Assembly: GCF_001418255.1 (NCBI RefSeq)
Contig: NZ_LIPV01000001.1
Span: forward strand, 477,232-541,231
DNA from: Thiomonas bhubaneswarensis
GTDB lineage: Bacteria; Pseudomonadota; Gammaproteobacteria; Burkholderiales; Burkholderiaceae_C
Direction: 5' to 3'
Length of the DNA stretch: 64,000 bases
Shown here: positions 1 to 8,936 of the stretch, piece after piece
How the letters are laid out: every line of letters starts with the position of its first letter
Numbering within the stretch: position 1 is the first letter of the stretch
Notes under the pieces: model-generated
Database searches by the model: none
What the model was told of the DNA's origin: nothing
The model's input: only the letters and a program-made list of their open reading frames with translations
Made by a program: the position numbers and the translations under genes

Positions 1-2309
1 AAATGCATTTCCACCTTCACCGCGCCGTCGCCCTGGCACGCCTCGCAGCGGCCGCCCTTCACATTGAAGGAGAAGCGTCCGGCGTCGTAGCCGCGCTCGC
101 GCGCCACGGGGGTCTGCGCGTAAAGCTCGCGGATGGGGGTGAACAGCCCGGTGTAGGTGGCCGGATTGCTGCGCGGCGTGCGGCCGATGGGCGACTGATC
201 GACCGCGATCACCTTGTCGAGCTGATCGAGCCCGTCGAGGGTGGCATAGGGCGCGGGCTCCACAGACGCGCGGTTGAGCTCGCGAGCGCAGGCGGCATAG
301 AGCGTGTCGTTGATGAGGGTGGACTTGCCCGAGCCCGAAACCCCCGCCACGCAGGTGATGCGCCCCAGCGGAAAGCGCGCGGTGACGTCGTGCAAGTTGT
401 TGCCGCAGGCCCCGCTCAGGGTAAGCCACTTTTCGGGCGCGGCGCTTTGCCGTGGCTTGCCGCGAAACACGCTGCGCTGGCCGCTCAGATAAGCGCCGGT
501 GATCGAGTTGGGATCGGCCATGACCTGCTGCGGTGTGCCCTGGGCGATGATGCGCCCGCCGTGCTCACCCGCGCCGGGCCCCATGTCCACGACATGATCG
601 GCGCAAAGGATGGCGTCGCTGTCGTGCTCCACCACCAGCACGCTGTTGCCCAGATCGCGCAGGCGTTTGAGGGTGGCGATCAGTCGGTCGTTGTCGCGCT
701 GGTGCAGGCCGATGGAGGGTTCGTCGAGCACGTACATCACCCCGGTCAGCCCCGAGCCGATCTGGCTGGCCAGGCGAATGCGCTGCGCCTCGCCGCCCGA
801 CAGGGTGTCGGCGCTGCGGTCGAGGGTGAGGTAGTCAAGCCCGACGTCGATGAGAAAACGCAGGCGGCTGCCGATCTCGTGCACCAGACGCGCGGCCACT
901 TCGGCGCGCTGGCCCTCGAGCCGCAGCGCCTCGAACCAGTCGTGCAGCTCGCGCAGGGGACGATGCGCCAAAGCCTGCAACCGCTCGCCGCCGACGGTGA
1001 CGTTGCGCGCCACAGGCCCGAGACGCGCTCCCAGACAGTCGGGACAGGTCTGCACGGTGCGCATGCGCGCGAGTTCTTCGCGCACCGCCGGGCTGTCGGT
1101 CTCGATCCAGCGGCGCTCCAGATTGGGCACGATGCCCTCGAACGCATGCGTCTTGACCGTGGGCTTGTTGCGGTCGTTGAGATAGGTGAAGGCGATGGCC
1201 TCGGCCCCGCTGCCATGCAGCAGCACCTGGCGCACCGGCTGCGGCAACTGCTCGTAGGGCGTGTCGAGATCGAAGCCGTAATGCGCGGCCAGCGCCTGCA
1301 GCATCTGAAAGTAGAAGGCGTTGCGCCGGTCCCAGCCGCGAATCGCGCCGCTGGCCAGACTGAGCTCGGGGTGCGCCACCACCCGCGCCGGGTCGAAGCG
1401 CTCGACCTGCCCCAGCCCGTCGCAGGTGGGGCAGGCGCCGGCCGGATTGTTGAAGGAAAACATCTTCGGTTCGAGCAGCGGCGCGGTAAAACCGCAGACC
1501 GGGCAGGTGGGGCGGCTGTGGAAGGTGGTCAGCTCGCCGCTGTCGGCGTCGAGCGCGCCGACCTGGCCATCGGACAGGCGCAGCGCCGTCTCCAGGCTCT
1601 CGGCCAGACGCTGGCGCAGATCGGGGCCGGTCTTGATGCGGTCCACCACCACCTCGATGCGCTGCGGCGCCGGTGCATCGGGGCCGGGCAGGCTCTGCGC
1701 ATCGACCACCACGCCATCGAGCCGAAAGCGCACGAAGCCCTGCGCCCGCAGCGCCGCCAGCCGCCCGGCTGCCGACGCTCCGGTCTGGCCCGTCGGCAGA
1801 GGCGCAAGGATGAGCAGACGACGCCCCTGCGGCCAAGCGACGAGGGCATCGACCATCTGCGAAATCGTCTGCGCCTGCAAGGGCTCGTCGGGATGGTTGG
1901 GGCAATGCGGCGTGCCCGCGCGGGCGTACAGCAGCCGCAGGTAATCGTGGATTTCCGTCACCGTGCCCACGGTGGAGCGCGGGTTGTGGCTGGTGGCCTT
2001 CTGCTCGATGGCAATCGCCGGGGCAAGCCCTTCGATCAGATCGACGTCGGGCTTTTCCATCAACTGCAGAAACTGCCGCGCATAGGCCGACAGGCTTTCC
2101 ACATAGCGGCGCTGCCCTTCGGCGTACAGCGTGTCAAAAGCCAGCGACGACTTGCCCGAACCCGACAGCCCGGTGATGACCACCAGTTTGTTGCGCGGCA
2201 GATCGAGCGAGATGTTTTTCAGATTGTGAGTCCGCGCCCCGCGCACGCGAATCAGCGCCTCGCCCTGCACACTGGCCAGCGGTTCAGACGAAGGGGTGAG
2301 GTCGATCAT
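1..2309 (-). CDS. uvrA: UvrABC excinuclease subunit A, 3' end beyond window
   Basis: UvrA is the ATP-dependent damage-recognition subunit of nucleotide excision repair. The minus-strand frame from ATG at 2309 stays open to the left edge, giving 769 of the roughly 940 residues expected, so the C-terminal ABC signature and Walker B are outside. Visible are the first Walker A (GLSGSGKSS, residues 47-55), the zinc-module cysteines CPVC and CPTC near 268 and 292, the first ABC signature (LSGGEAQR), the second Walker A (GVSGSGKST) and the start of the second zinc finger (CEACQGDG) at the edge. A TATAGT hexamer on the minus strand at 2344-2339 could be its -10 element. No convincing LexA box was seen upstream. 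The gene is divergent from the MFS gene. Identification is certain. Confidence 0.97.
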   Translation of the reverse strand, partial: MIDLTPSSEPLASVQGEALIRVRGARTHNLKNISLDLPRNKLVVITGLSGSGKSSLAFDTLYAEGQRRYVESLSAYARQFLQLMEKPDVDLIEGLAPAIAIEQKATSHNPRSTVGTVTEIHDYLRLLYARAGTPHCPNHPDEPLQAQTISQMVDALVAWPQGRRLLILAPLPTGQTGASAAGRLAALRAQGFVRFRLDGVVVDAQSLPGPDAPAPQRIEVVVDRIKTGPDLRQRLAESLETALRLSDGQVGALDADSGELTTFHSRPTCPVCGFTAPLLEPKMFSFNNPAGACPTCDGLGQVERFDPARVVAHPELSLASGAIRGWDRRNAFYFQMLQALAAHYGFDLDTPYEQLPQPVRQVLLHGSGAEAIAFTYLNDRNKPTVKTHAFEGIVPNLERRWIETDSPAVREELARMRTVQTCPDCLGARLGPVARNVTVGGERLQALAHRPLRELHDWFEALRLEGQRAEVAARLVHEIGSRLRFLIDVGLDYLTLDRSADTLSGGEAQRIRLASQIGSGLTGVMYVLDEPSIGLHQRDNDRLIATLKRLRDLGNSVLVVEHDSDAILCADHVVDMGPGAGEHGGRIIAQGTPQQVMADPNSITGAYLSGQRSVFRGKPRQSAAPEKWLTLSGACGNNLHDVTARFPLGRITCVAGVSGSGKSTLINDTLYAACARELNRASVEPAPYATLDGLDQLDKVIAVDQSPIGRTPRSNPATYTGLFTPIRELYAQTPVARERGYDAGRFSFNVKGGRCEACQGDGAVKVEMH

Positions 2310-2467
2310 GGGAGCAAGCGGAAAAAAACCAACCCGACACTATAAGGTGCCGAAGCGATCCGACCCCAACACGGACATTCGAGCGACGCGAACAGCACAA
2401 ACCAGGAGTCAGTCGGACTTGAGGATCGCAGGCTGCAAAATGGCCCTGTGGCGCCCTGCGGCAGCGT

Positions 2468-2502
2468 CTTTTTGTCCCATAGTCCCGCTATGGGGCAAAA
2501 AG
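2468..2502. repeat. 15-bp inverted repeat with TCCCG loop
   Basis: The arms CTTTTTGTCCCATAG (2468-2482) and CTATGGGGCAAAAAG (2488-2502) are complementary except for one position and are separated by five bases. The arm ends carry A/T runs, so it could act as a bidirectional hairpin terminator or as a protein-binding palindrome. It lies between divergent genes, where a terminator for either would be unexpected, so the role is open. Confidence 0.5.
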
Positions 2503-2674
2503 CCGTCGCCACATGCCCCTTTTTTCGCCATCCGCGCCCCAAGCCCGACAGACTCCTAGCCTAAAGAGAGCTTCGGATGAAACGGCATGTAAACACGGGC
2601 ACTTCTCGACAGATTCCGTGACGAAACGGCTCGGCGCTTGCGCGAAAATGCGGGGAAATCGCAGCTTGCTCCAA

Positions 2675-2690
2675 ACGTGTACACGTGTAC
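2675..2690. promoter_or_regulatory. Overlapping perfect palindromes, possible operator
   Basis: The 12-base palindromes ACGTGTACACGT (2675-2686) and GTACACGTGTAC (2679-2690) overlap, about 75 bases upstream of the MFS start codon. Symmetric sites of this type are common operators for TetR- or MarR-like repressors of transporters, but no such regulator gene is adjacent. The function is inferred from symmetry only. Confidence 0.35.
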
Positions 2691-2763
2691 GTGCGCAGGC
2701 CTTCATCAAGCGACCGCTCATGCGCGCCCCGATGCGTGCAGCGGTCCTTTCGAACTCCAGACC

Positions 2764-4017
2764 ATGGCTTCCAAATCCTCCCGACGATCACCCTCCACCG
2801 CCGCCGATGCCATGACCCCGGCCGAGCGTCGTGCCAGCAACACGCTGGCGTCGATCTACGGCCTGCGCATGCTCGGGCTGTTTTTCATCCTGCCGGTCTT
2901 CGCCGTCTATGCGCAGCATCTGCCACATGGGCACGACAAGTTTCTCGTCGGTCTGGCGCTGGGCATCTACGGCCTCACCCAGGCCATCATGCAGATTCCC
3001 TTCGGCGTGGCCAGCGACCGGCTGGGGCGCAAGCCGGTGATGGTGTTCGGGCTGGTGCTGTTCGCCATCGGCTCCTTCGTGGCCGGGGCGAGCGACAACC
3101 TCTACCTCATCATCATCGGCCGCGCCATTCAGGGCTCGGGCGCCATTTCGGCCGCCATTTCCGCCATGATTGCCGACTCCACCCGCGAGCAGCATCGCAC
3201 CAAGGCCATGGCCATGGTGGGCATGACCATCGGCTTTGCCTTCATCCTCTCGCTGGTGGCGGGCCCGCCGGTCTATCACGCCATCTCGGTGCCCGGCATG
3301 TTCGACCTCACCGGCATCCTCGCCATCGTGGCCATCGCCGTGGTCATCTGGGTGGTACCGCCCGCGCCCATGAGCACCTACTCCGAAGAGATCGAGGGTC
3401 ATTGGGCCAAGGCGGTATTCACCCCGGCGCTGCTCAAGCTCGACTTCTCGATCTTCGTCGTCAACTTTCTGCAGGTGAGCATGTTCGTGGTCGTGCCCGT
3501 GGCGCTGGTGCAGTACGCCGGCATTCCGCTGCTGCACCACTGGATGGTCTATCTGCCCGTCACGCTGATCTCGTTCGCCCTGGCAATCCCCGGCATCATC
3601 TGGGCCGAGAAGTACGGCTACATGAAACCCGTCTTCGTCGGCAGCGTGGCGCTGCTGGTGCTCACCATGCTGGGCTTCGCCGCGGGCTACAAGCACCCGG
3701 TGGCGCTCATCGCCGCGCTGTTCTTCTTCTTCCTCGCCTTCAATGTGATGGAAGCGCTGCTGCCCTCGCTGGTGTCGCGCACCGCGCCGCCCAACCGCAA
3801 GGGCCTGGCGCTGGGCATCTACAACACCGGGCAATCGCTCGGTTTGTTCGCCGGGGGTGCCGTGGGCGGCTTGCTGGCCCAATACGCCAGCAAGGAAGGC
3901 GTGTTCCTGGCGGCCGCGGCGCTTGCGGCACTGTGGCTCGTCGTCGCGGCCACGATTCAGCCGCCGCCTAAGCGGCACAAGCCCAGCGAGGCCGAAGCAG
4001 CCCCCGCGCAGGCGTAG
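2764..4017 (+). CDS. MFS transporter
   Basis: A 417-residue, very hydrophobic protein of the major facilitator superfamily, probably twelve transmembrane helices in the inner membrane. The family loop signature between helices 2 and 3 is visible as [13 protein letters not shown], after a typical first helix beginning [14 protein letters not shown]. The frame is open upstream to a TTG at 2638, but ATG 2764 is preferred because the family sequence begins soon after it; ATG 2812 (MTPAERR) is a second possibility. The substrate cannot be told from sequence. It is on the same strand as ssb, 101 bases upstream. The cytoplasmic C-terminus is short and Ala/Pro/Lys rich. Confidence 0.9.
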   Translation: MASKSSRRSPSTAADAMTPAERRASNTLASIYGLRMLGLFFILPVFAVYAQHLPHGHDKFLVGLALGIYGLTQAIMQIPFGVASDRLGRKPVMVFGLVLFAIGSFVAGASDNLYLIIIGRAIQGSGAISAAISAMIADSTREQHRTKAMAMVGMTIGFAFILSLVAGPPVYHAISVPGMFDLTGILAIVAIAVVIWVVPPAPMSTYSEEIEGHWAKAVFTPALLKLDFSIFVVNFLQVSMFVVVPVALVQYAGIPLLHHWMVYLPVTLISFALAIPGIIWAEKYGYMKPVFVGSVALLVLTMLGFAAGYKHPVALIAALFFFFLAFNVMEALLPSLVSRTAPPNRKGLALGIYNTGQSLGLFAGGAVGGLLAQYASKEGVFLAAAALAALWLVVAATIQPPPKRHKPSEAEAAPAQA

Positions 4018-4118
4018 AGCGCCTGACCGATCGCATCCTGACCGGCTTGACGGCGGCTGGCGCTATGCTTGCCGCCATCGTTCCGCAGCCCGCGGGGCGC
4101 CGCAATTCAGGACACCTC

Positions 4119-4601
4119 ATGGCCTCCGTCAACAAAGTCATCCTCATCGGCAATCTCGGCCGCGACCCCGAAACCCGCTACGCCCCCAGTGGCGCAGCCA
4201 TCTGCAACATCACCCTCGCCACCACGCGCAACTGGAAAGACAAGGCCAGCGGCGAAAAGCGCGAGGAAACCGAGTGGCACCGAGTGGTTTTCTACGACCG
4301 CTTGGCCGAGATCGCAGGCGAATACCTGAAGAAGGGCCGCCCGGTGTACGTGGAAGGCCGCCTGAAAACCCGCAAGTGGACCGACAAGGACGGCATCGAG
4401 AAATACACCACCGAGATCATCGCCGAAGAAATGCAACTGCTCGGCAGCCGTGAAGGCGGAGTCGGCGCAGAAGACGACGGCGGCTACAGCCGCTCGCGCG
4501 ACACCGTGCCCAGCCGCACCGCACCCAGCCGCGCCCCCGCCCCGGCCGCCAGCAAGCCGGCAAGCGACTTCAGCGACATGGACGACGACATTCCGTTCTA
4601 A
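4119..4601 (+). CDS. ssb: Single-stranded DNA-binding protein
   Basis: SSB coats single-stranded DNA during replication, recombination and repair and recruits partners through its acidic tip. The 160-residue product begins with the canonical [18 protein letters not shown], followed by an OB fold (about residues 1-110, with the core motif [14 protein letters not shown]). A Ser/Ala/Pro-rich linker follows, and the protein ends in the partner-binding tip MDDDIPF. The frame is open upstream of ATG 4119, but only this start gives the family N-terminus. The order uvrA / MFS / ssb is common in Burkholderiales. The restriction island starts 48 bases after its stop. Confidence 0.98.
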   Translation: MASVNKVILIGNLGRDPETRYAPSGAAICNITLATTRNWKDKASGEKREETEWHRVVFYDRLAEIAGEYLKKGRPVYVEGRLKTRKWTDKDGIEKYTTEIIAEEMQLLGSREGGVGAEDDGGYSRSRDTVPSRTAPSRAPAPAASKPASDFSDMDDDIPF

Positions 4602-4649
4602 CCGGGCTCTTGCAAAGCTGACGGCTCGCCACCGCCCCCTGCGCCGCGC

Positions 4650-7421
4650 ATGGATGCCCCCGAACAGCAGGCCCGCCGCGCCATCGATGACCTCCTCACC
4701 GCCGCGGGCTGGGCGGTGCAGGATGTGGCCACAGCCGACATCCGTGCCGCGCGCGGGGTGGCGATCCGTGAATTCCCGCTGAAGGCCGGCCACGGCTTTG
4801 CCGATTACCTGCTGTACGTGGACGGCAAGGCGGCCGGCGTCATCGAAGCCAAGAAGGAAGGCTTCGCGCTCACCGGCGTCGAAACCCAATCCTCCAAATA
4901 CACCCAGGGTCTGCCCGACGGCCTGCCGCGCTGGCGCAGCCCGCTACCGTTTGCCTTTCAATCCACGGGCGTCGAAACCCGTTTCACCAACGGGCTGGAC
5001 CCCGAACCGCGCTCGCGCCCGGTGTTCGCCTTTCACAGGCCGGACATGCTGGCCGATTGGCTCAAGCTCCTTCCAGCGGGTTCGACGCTCCACACCGGCA
5101 TGGGAACGCCGATCCACGCCGTTGGGCAGCCTGCCGAAACCTTTCTGCAGCGGCTACGCCACATGCCGCCGCTGCAAGACGACCGCCTCTGGCCCGCCCA
5201 GCGCGAGGCCGTGCAGCGCCTGGAGCAGTCGCTGCGCGACAACCGCCCGCGTGCGCTCATTCAAATGGCCACCGGCAGCGGCAAGACCTTCACCGCCATC
5301 AGCTTCCTCTATCGGCTCATCAAGCACGCGGGTGCCCGGCGCGTGTTGTTCCTGGTCGATCGCGGCAACCTGGCCGACCAGACGCTCAAGGAATTCCAGC
5401 AATACCAGTCACCGGACAACAACTTCAAGTTCACCGAGGAATACATCGTCCAGCGCCTGCAGGGCAACACGCTCGATACCACCGCGCGTGTGTGCATTGC
5501 CACCATCCAGCGCGTGTACGCCATGCTCAAGGGCCGCGAGTTGCCCGAGGACCTGGAAGAAGCATCGCTCGATCAGGTGGGCGGCCTGTTCAAGCAGCCC
5601 GACCCCATCGACTACAACCCGGCCATCCCCATCGAGACCTTCGACCTCATCGTCACCGACGAGTGCCACCGCTCCATCTACAACCTGTGGGCGCAGGTGC
5701 TGGAGTATTTCGACGCCTATCTCATCGGCCTCACCGCCACGCCCTCTAAGCAGACCTTCGGCTTCTTCCACCAGAACCTGGTGATGGAATACAACCACGA
5801 GATGGCCGTGGCCGACGGCGTCAACGTCAACTACGACGTCTACCGCATCCGCACCGCCATCACCGAGCAGGGCGGCAAGGTGGAAGCCGGCTACAGCGTG
5901 CAGATCCAGGAGCGCGACACCCGCAGGAAACGCTGGGAACAACTCGACGACGACTTCGCCTACGACCCCGCGCAGCTCGACCGCGCCGTGGTCGCCCCCG
6001 ACCAGATCCGCACCGTCATCCGCACCTTCCGCGACAGGCTGTTCACCGACATCTTCCCCGGCCGCACCTGGGTGCCCAAGACGCTGATCTTCGCCAAGGA
6101 CGACGCCCACGCCGAGAACATCGTGGAGATCGTGCGCGAGGAATTCGGCAAGGGCAACGACTTCGCGCAGAAGATCACCTACCGCAGCACCGGCGCCAAG
6201 CCCAAGGACCTCATCAACGCCTTCCGCACCAGCCCCCTGCCGCGCATCGCCGTCACCGTGGACATGATCGCCACCGGCACCGACATCAAATCGGTGGAAG
6301 TCGTCATGTTCATGCGCGCGGTGAAGTCGCGCGCCTTCTTCGAGCAGATGAAAGGCCGCGGCGTGCGCGTCATCAAGCCCGACGACTTGCAGAGCGTCAC
6401 CCCCGACGCCCGCGCCAAGGACCACTTCGTCATCGTCGATGCCGTGGGCGTGTGCGAGCAGGACAAGACCGACTCGCGCCCGATGGAGACCAAGCCCACC
6501 GTCAGCTTCGAAAAACTCCTGCAGGCCGTCGCGTTTGGCAACACTGAGGACGACGTGCTCACCTCGCTCGCCGGGCGGATGGCGCGCCTGGAGCACCGCA
6601 TCCAACCGGCCGACGACGCACGCGTGCGCGAGGCCACCGGCGGCTACGGCCTGCGCGAACTGGCCCACGGCATCATCGCCGCGCTCGACCCCGACGCCCA
6701 CCCCTCGCCAGACGCCCACCGCCAGGCCATCGAAACCGCGGTGCGCCCGCTGCAAGACCCCAAGGTGCGCGAGCTGCTCGCCGACCTCAAGCGCCGCGAC
6801 GACCTGGTCATCGACACCGTCAGCGCCGACGAAGTGCTCGAAGCCGGCTTCAGCCCCGACGCCCTCGACCGCGCCCGCGGCATGGTGCAGAGCTTCGAGC
6901 AATTCATCGCCGAGCACAAGGACGACATCACCGCCCTGCAGGTGCTCTACAGCCTGCCCTACCGCCAGCGCCTCAGCTTCGCCGCCGTGAAGGAACTGGC
7001 CGAGCGCATCCAGGCGCCGCCCTACCTGTGGAATGAATCGCAGCTGTGGAACGCCTACGCCGCGCTGGAAAAGAGCAAGGTCAAAGGCGCCAGTGGCCGC
7101 CGCATCCTCACCGACCTCGTCTCCCTCGTGCGATTCGCCATCCACCAGGACAACGAACTCATCCCCTTCCCCGAGCGCGTGGGAGCCAACTTCAGGGCGT
7201 GGCTGGCGAGTCAGGAAGGCAACAGCAAGCAGTTCACCGCCGAACAGCGCCGTTGGCTGGAAATGATCCGCGACCACATCGCCGCCAACCTCGGCATCGA
7301 GCCCGACGACTTCGAATACGCGCCGTTCGCCCAGCACGGCGGCCTCGGCAAGGTCCACCAGCTCTTTGGCGACATGCTGCCCGAGTTGCTGGCTTCGCTG
7401 AACGACGCCCTCGCGGCATAA
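4650..7421 (+). CDS. hsdR: Type I restriction enzyme R subunit (EcoEI-like)
   Basis: HsdR is the ATP-dependent translocase and nuclease of a type I restriction-modification complex. In the 923-residue protein a PD-(D/E)xK nuclease core is visible near the N-terminus (D52 and E66-A-K68). The SF2 helicase motor shows Walker A ATGSGKT (207-213), box DECH (337-340), the helicase motif GLTATP and a motif VI-like MKGRGVRV. The C-terminal part matches the EcoEI R_C type and ends GGLGKVHQLFGDM...SLNDALAA. That end recurs as two degraded copies downstream (8111-8203 and 8787-8936). The gene begins 48 bases after ssb with no clear Shine-Dalgarno. No frameshift is seen, so it is probably functional with hsdS and hsdM despite the inserted genes. 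Confidence 0.95.
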   Translation: MDAPEQQARRAIDDLLTAAGWAVQDVATADIRAARGVAIREFPLKAGHGFADYLLYVDGKAAGVIEAKKEGFALTGVETQSSKYTQGLPDGLPRWRSPLPFAFQSTGVETRFTNGLDPEPRSRPVFAFHRPDMLADWLKLLPAGSTLHTGMGTPIHAVGQPAETFLQRLRHMPPLQDDRLWPAQREAVQRLEQSLRDNRPRALIQMATGSGKTFTAISFLYRLIKHAGARRVLFLVDRGNLADQTLKEFQQYQSPDNNFKFTEEYIVQRLQGNTLDTTARVCIATIQRVYAMLKGRELPEDLEEASLDQVGGLFKQPDPIDYNPAIPIETFDLIVTDECHRSIYNLWAQVLEYFDAYLIGLTATPSKQTFGFFHQNLVMEYNHEMAVADGVNVNYDVYRIRTAITEQGGKVEAGYSVQIQERDTRRKRWEQLDDDFAYDPAQLDRAVVAPDQIRTVIRTFRDRLFTDIFPGRTWVPKTLIFAKDDAHAENIVEIVREEFGKGNDFAQKITYRSTGAKPKDLINAFRTSPLPRIAVTVDMIATGTDIKSVEVVMFMRAVKSRAFFEQMKGRGVRVIKPDDLQSVTPDARAKDHFVIVDAVGVCEQDKTDSRPMETKPTVSFEKLLQAVAFGNTEDDVLTSLAGRMARLEHRIQPADDARVREATGGYGLRELAHGIIAALDPDAHPSPDAHRQAIETAVRPLQDPKVRELLADLKRRDDLVIDTVSADEVLEAGFSPDALDRARGMVQSFEQFIAEHKDDITALQVLYSLPYRQRLSFAAVKELAERIQAPPYLWNESQLWNAYAALEKSKVKGASGRRILTDLVSLVRFAIHQDNELIPFPERVGANFRAWLASQEGNSKQFTAEQRRWLEMIRDHIAANLGIEPDDFEYAPFAQHGGLGKVHQLFGDMLPELLASLNDALAA

Positions 7422-7438
7422 TCGACCCCAGAGACACC

Positions 7439-7747
7439 ATGACGAATCCCATCGACCTGCACCACGAAGAAGTCGCCCAACTGTGCCGACGTTCCGGCGC
7501 GCGGCGACTGGACGTTTTCGGCTCGGCCATACGGGACGACTTCGACCCCGACCGCAGCGACCTCGACTTCCTGGTCGAGTTCGACGACGTGCCTCCTGCC
7601 CACTACGCCCAAGCCTATTTCACCCTCAAGGAAGGGCTGGAGAAACTGTTCGGCCGGCCCGTCGACCTTGTCACCGGCAGCAGCCTCGCCAACCCCTACT
7701 TTCGTCAGCGCATCGCGAGCGAAAGTCGCACTGTCTATGCACGCTGA
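7439..7747 (+). CDS. mntA: MntA-type nucleotidyltransferase antitoxin
   Basis: A 102-residue minimal nucleotidyltransferase. The catalytic pattern is clear: GSAIRDDF followed by DRSDLDFLVEF, that is GS...DxD. In characterised HepT/MntA pairs this enzyme adds AMP to the HEPN toxin and so neutralises it. It starts 17 bases after the hsdR stop, and its last 11 bases overlap the start of hepT, the usual coupling for such a pair. The pair is inserted inside the restriction operon, between hsdR and hsdS. Family assignment is firm; toxin neutralisation is known of the family, not shown here. Confidence 0.9.
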   Translation: MTNPIDLHHEEVAQLCRRSGARRLDVFGSAIRDDFDPDRSDLDFLVEFDDVPPAHYAQAYFTLKEGLEKLFGRPVDLVTGSSLANPYFRQRIASESRTVYAR

Positions 7748-8078
7748 CTCCCGTAAGCTGCTTTGGGATGCCCAGCAGGCCGCCGAGCGCATCGCGCGCT
7801 TCACTGTCGGCAAGGGGTTCGCCGACTACGAAGCGGACGAGTTCCTGCGATCCGCCGTCGAGCGCCAGTTCGAAATCATCGGCGAAGCCCTGAATCACCT
7901 CGCGCGAGTCGATCCCCAGCTCGCCGGCCGGATCGTTGAACTGCCGCGCATCGTTGCCTTCCGCAACGTCCTCATCCACGGCTACGCCACGGTCGATAAC
8001 CGCTTGGTCTGGGGCGTTGTCGAAACCAGCCTGGGCCCGCTTCGCGACACCCTCGCAAACCTGCTCGGCCGGCCATGA
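7737..8078 (+). CDS. hepT: HepT-like HEPN toxin
   Basis: A 113-residue all-alpha HEPN (DUF86) protein. The RNase signature RX4HXY is intact as RNVLIHGY, with the conserved segment ERQFEIIGEALNHL before it. HepT proteins are ribonucleases paired with an MNT antitoxin. The ATG at 7737 lies inside the end of mntA (11-base overlap), so translation is coupled. Its stop codon overlaps an ATG that opens a 42-codon remnant of an hsdR tail. The intact catalytic motif suggests an active toxin. Confidence 0.9.
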   Translation: MHADSRKLLWDAQQAAERIARFTVGKGFADYEADEFLRSAVERQFEIIGEALNHLARVDPQLAGRIVELPRIVAFRNVLIHGYATVDNRLVWGVVETSLGPLRDTLANLLGRP

Positions 8079-8203
8079 GCCGCGCCCCACGCAGCGTGAT
8101 CCGTCAACTCTCGAAAGACGGCGGCCTCGGCAAAGTGCATCAATGGTTTGGCGACAAGCTGAACACCCTCATCGAAGAGCTGAACGAAACGCTGGCCGCA
8201 TAA
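8075..8203 (+). pseudogene. HsdR C-terminal tail remnant A
   Basis: A 42-codon open stretch whose last 30 codons (8111-8203) resemble the end of HsdR: GGLGKVHQWFGDKLN then EELNETLAA and a stop, against GGLGKVHQLFGDM then SLNDALAA in the intact gene at 7332-7421. The first 12 codons have no such match. It starts at an ATG overlapping the hepT stop, so it may still be translated, but it lacks every functional domain of HsdR. It is best read as the leftover 3' end of another hsdR allele, left when a toxin-antitoxin module entered. It is more similar to remnant B at the very end (both end in NETLAA) than to the intact gene. Confidence 0.8.
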
Positions 8204-8258
8204 AGACCAAATAAACGACTAAAATAAAGACCTATTTATGTTTCTGAAGGAGCGTCCC
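8200..8258 (+). promoter_or_regulatory. AT-rich control region of the Phd/RelE pair
   Basis: Short AT-rich gap in an otherwise GC-rich stretch. It contains two direct copies of ATAAAGACC (8200-8208 and 8224-8232), 24 bases apart start to start, and an AAGGAG Shine-Dalgarno at 8247-8252. Antitoxins of this type usually repress their own promoter through short repeats, so the direct repeats are candidate operators. A TAAAAT hexamer near 8219 could be a -10 element. Inference from position and composition. Confidence 0.45.
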
Positions 8259-8504
8259 ATGGAACTGCTCTACACCAACGCCTCAGTCAGCATCAGTGAG
8301 CTGAAGAAGAATCCCACCGCCGTCATCGACGAAGCGGACGGCTTCCCCGTCGCCGTGCTCAACCACAACAAACCCGCCGCCTACCTGGTGCCAGCCGCCG
8401 CCTTCGAAGCCATGATGGAAAAGCTGGACGATCTCGAACTGGTCAGGCTGGTGAAGGCACGCGAGAACGAGCCCACGGTCAAAGTCGATCCGAATGACCT
8501 ATAG
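8259..8504 (+). CDS. Phd/YefM-family type II antitoxin
   Basis: An 81-residue antitoxin beginning MELLYTNASVSISELKKNP, with the Phd/YefM DNA-binding core (SISELKKNPTAVIDEADGFPVAVLNHNKPAAYLVP) and a charged C-terminal toxin-binding tail. ATG 8259 is chosen over ATG 8238 because AAGGAG sits six bases before it. It overlaps the RelE gene by 11 bases. Members bind their own promoter and block the toxin; here that role is inferred from family and context. Resembles the StbD/RelB-like group, but I do not assign a gene name. Confidence 0.88.
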   Translation: MELLYTNASVSISELKKNPTAVIDEADGFPVAVLNHNKPAAYLVPAAAFEAMMEKLDDLELVRLVKARENEPTVKVDPNDL

Positions 8505-8781
8505 CCTCGAATTCCGGGACAGCGCCTGGAAGGAGTGGCAAAAGCTCGACCGGACGCTGCGCGAGCAATTCAGGGCCAAGCTGCTGGAACGGCTGGAAAA
8601 CCCCCGTGTCGAATCCGCACGGCTCTCCGGCCTGCCGGACTGCTACAAGATCAAGCTGCGCGCCGCCGGCTATAGGCTCGTGTATCAAGTCTTCGACGAC
8701 CGCGTAGTGGTCGTCGTCGTGGCCGTGGGCAAGCGGGAGGACAGCGCGGTGTATCGCAAGGCCAGAGGGCGGATGAAGTGA
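8494..8781 (+). CDS. RelE/ParE-family toxin
   Basis: A 95-residue RelE-superfamily protein. Typical features are the start MTYSLEFRDSAWKEWQKLD, the segment ARLSGLPDCYKIKLRAAGYRLVYQV and a basic end (VYRKARGRMK). RelE members cleave mRNA on the ribosome and ParE members poison gyrase; the KIKLRxxGYRLVYQV core favours RelE. The start overlaps the antitoxin gene. Directly after its stop comes the second HsdR-tail remnant, in a frame that reads through the last bases of this gene. Confidence 0.9.
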   Translation: MTYSLEFRDSAWKEWQKLDRTLREQFRAKLLERLENPRVESARLSGLPDCYKIKLRAAGYRLVYQVFDDRVVVVVVAVGKREDSAVYRKARGRMK

Positions 8782-8936
8782 CCTTCGACCACATCGCCAC
8801 GGATCTAGGCATCGAGGCGGGAAACCCCAGACACGCGCCGTTTTCCCAACACGACGGGCTTGGTAAAGCGCACCAACTGTCTAGCGAGAAGCTGAATGCG
8901 ATGATTGAAGAATCGAACGAGACGTTGGCGGCATGA
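8778..8936 (+). pseudogene. HsdR C-terminal tail remnant B
   Basis: An open stretch of 52 sense codons, of which 8787-8936 aligns with the HsdR C-terminus: DHIATDLGIE, APFSQHDGLGKAHQL and IEESNETLAA against DHIAANLGIE, APFAQHGGLGKVHQL and LASLNDALAA. Divergence is substantial, and the helicase and nuclease parts are absent. Its TGA (8934-8936) overlaps the ATG of hsdS (8933-8935), the kind of coupling expected of an original hsdR-hsdS junction. It therefore probably marks the ancestral 3' end of hsdR. A GTG at 8778 could in principle start translation. Confidence 0.82.

Larger units (their letters stand above)
2310..2763. other. Intergenic region between uvrA and the MFS gene
   Basis: This 454-base divergent region should carry promoters for both flanking genes. 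It holds a 15-bp inverted repeat (2468-2502), an overlapping GTACAC/ACGTGT palindrome (2675-2690) and a possible uvrA -10 element. Short open frames across it show no recognisable protein, and none has a good ribosome binding site. The MFS frame is open upstream to a TTG at 2638, but that extension contains no family sequence. Confidence 0.6.

Noticed and set aside
3-2345. Plus-strand frame of 780 codons opposite uvrA
   Set aside because: It is a non-coding shadow from high GC codon bias; the minus strand carries an unmistakable UvrA with all motifs.
5409-7358. Minus-strand frame of 649 codons opposite hsdR
   Set aside because: Complement of a conserved helicase region; composition is that of antisense GC-rich sequence.
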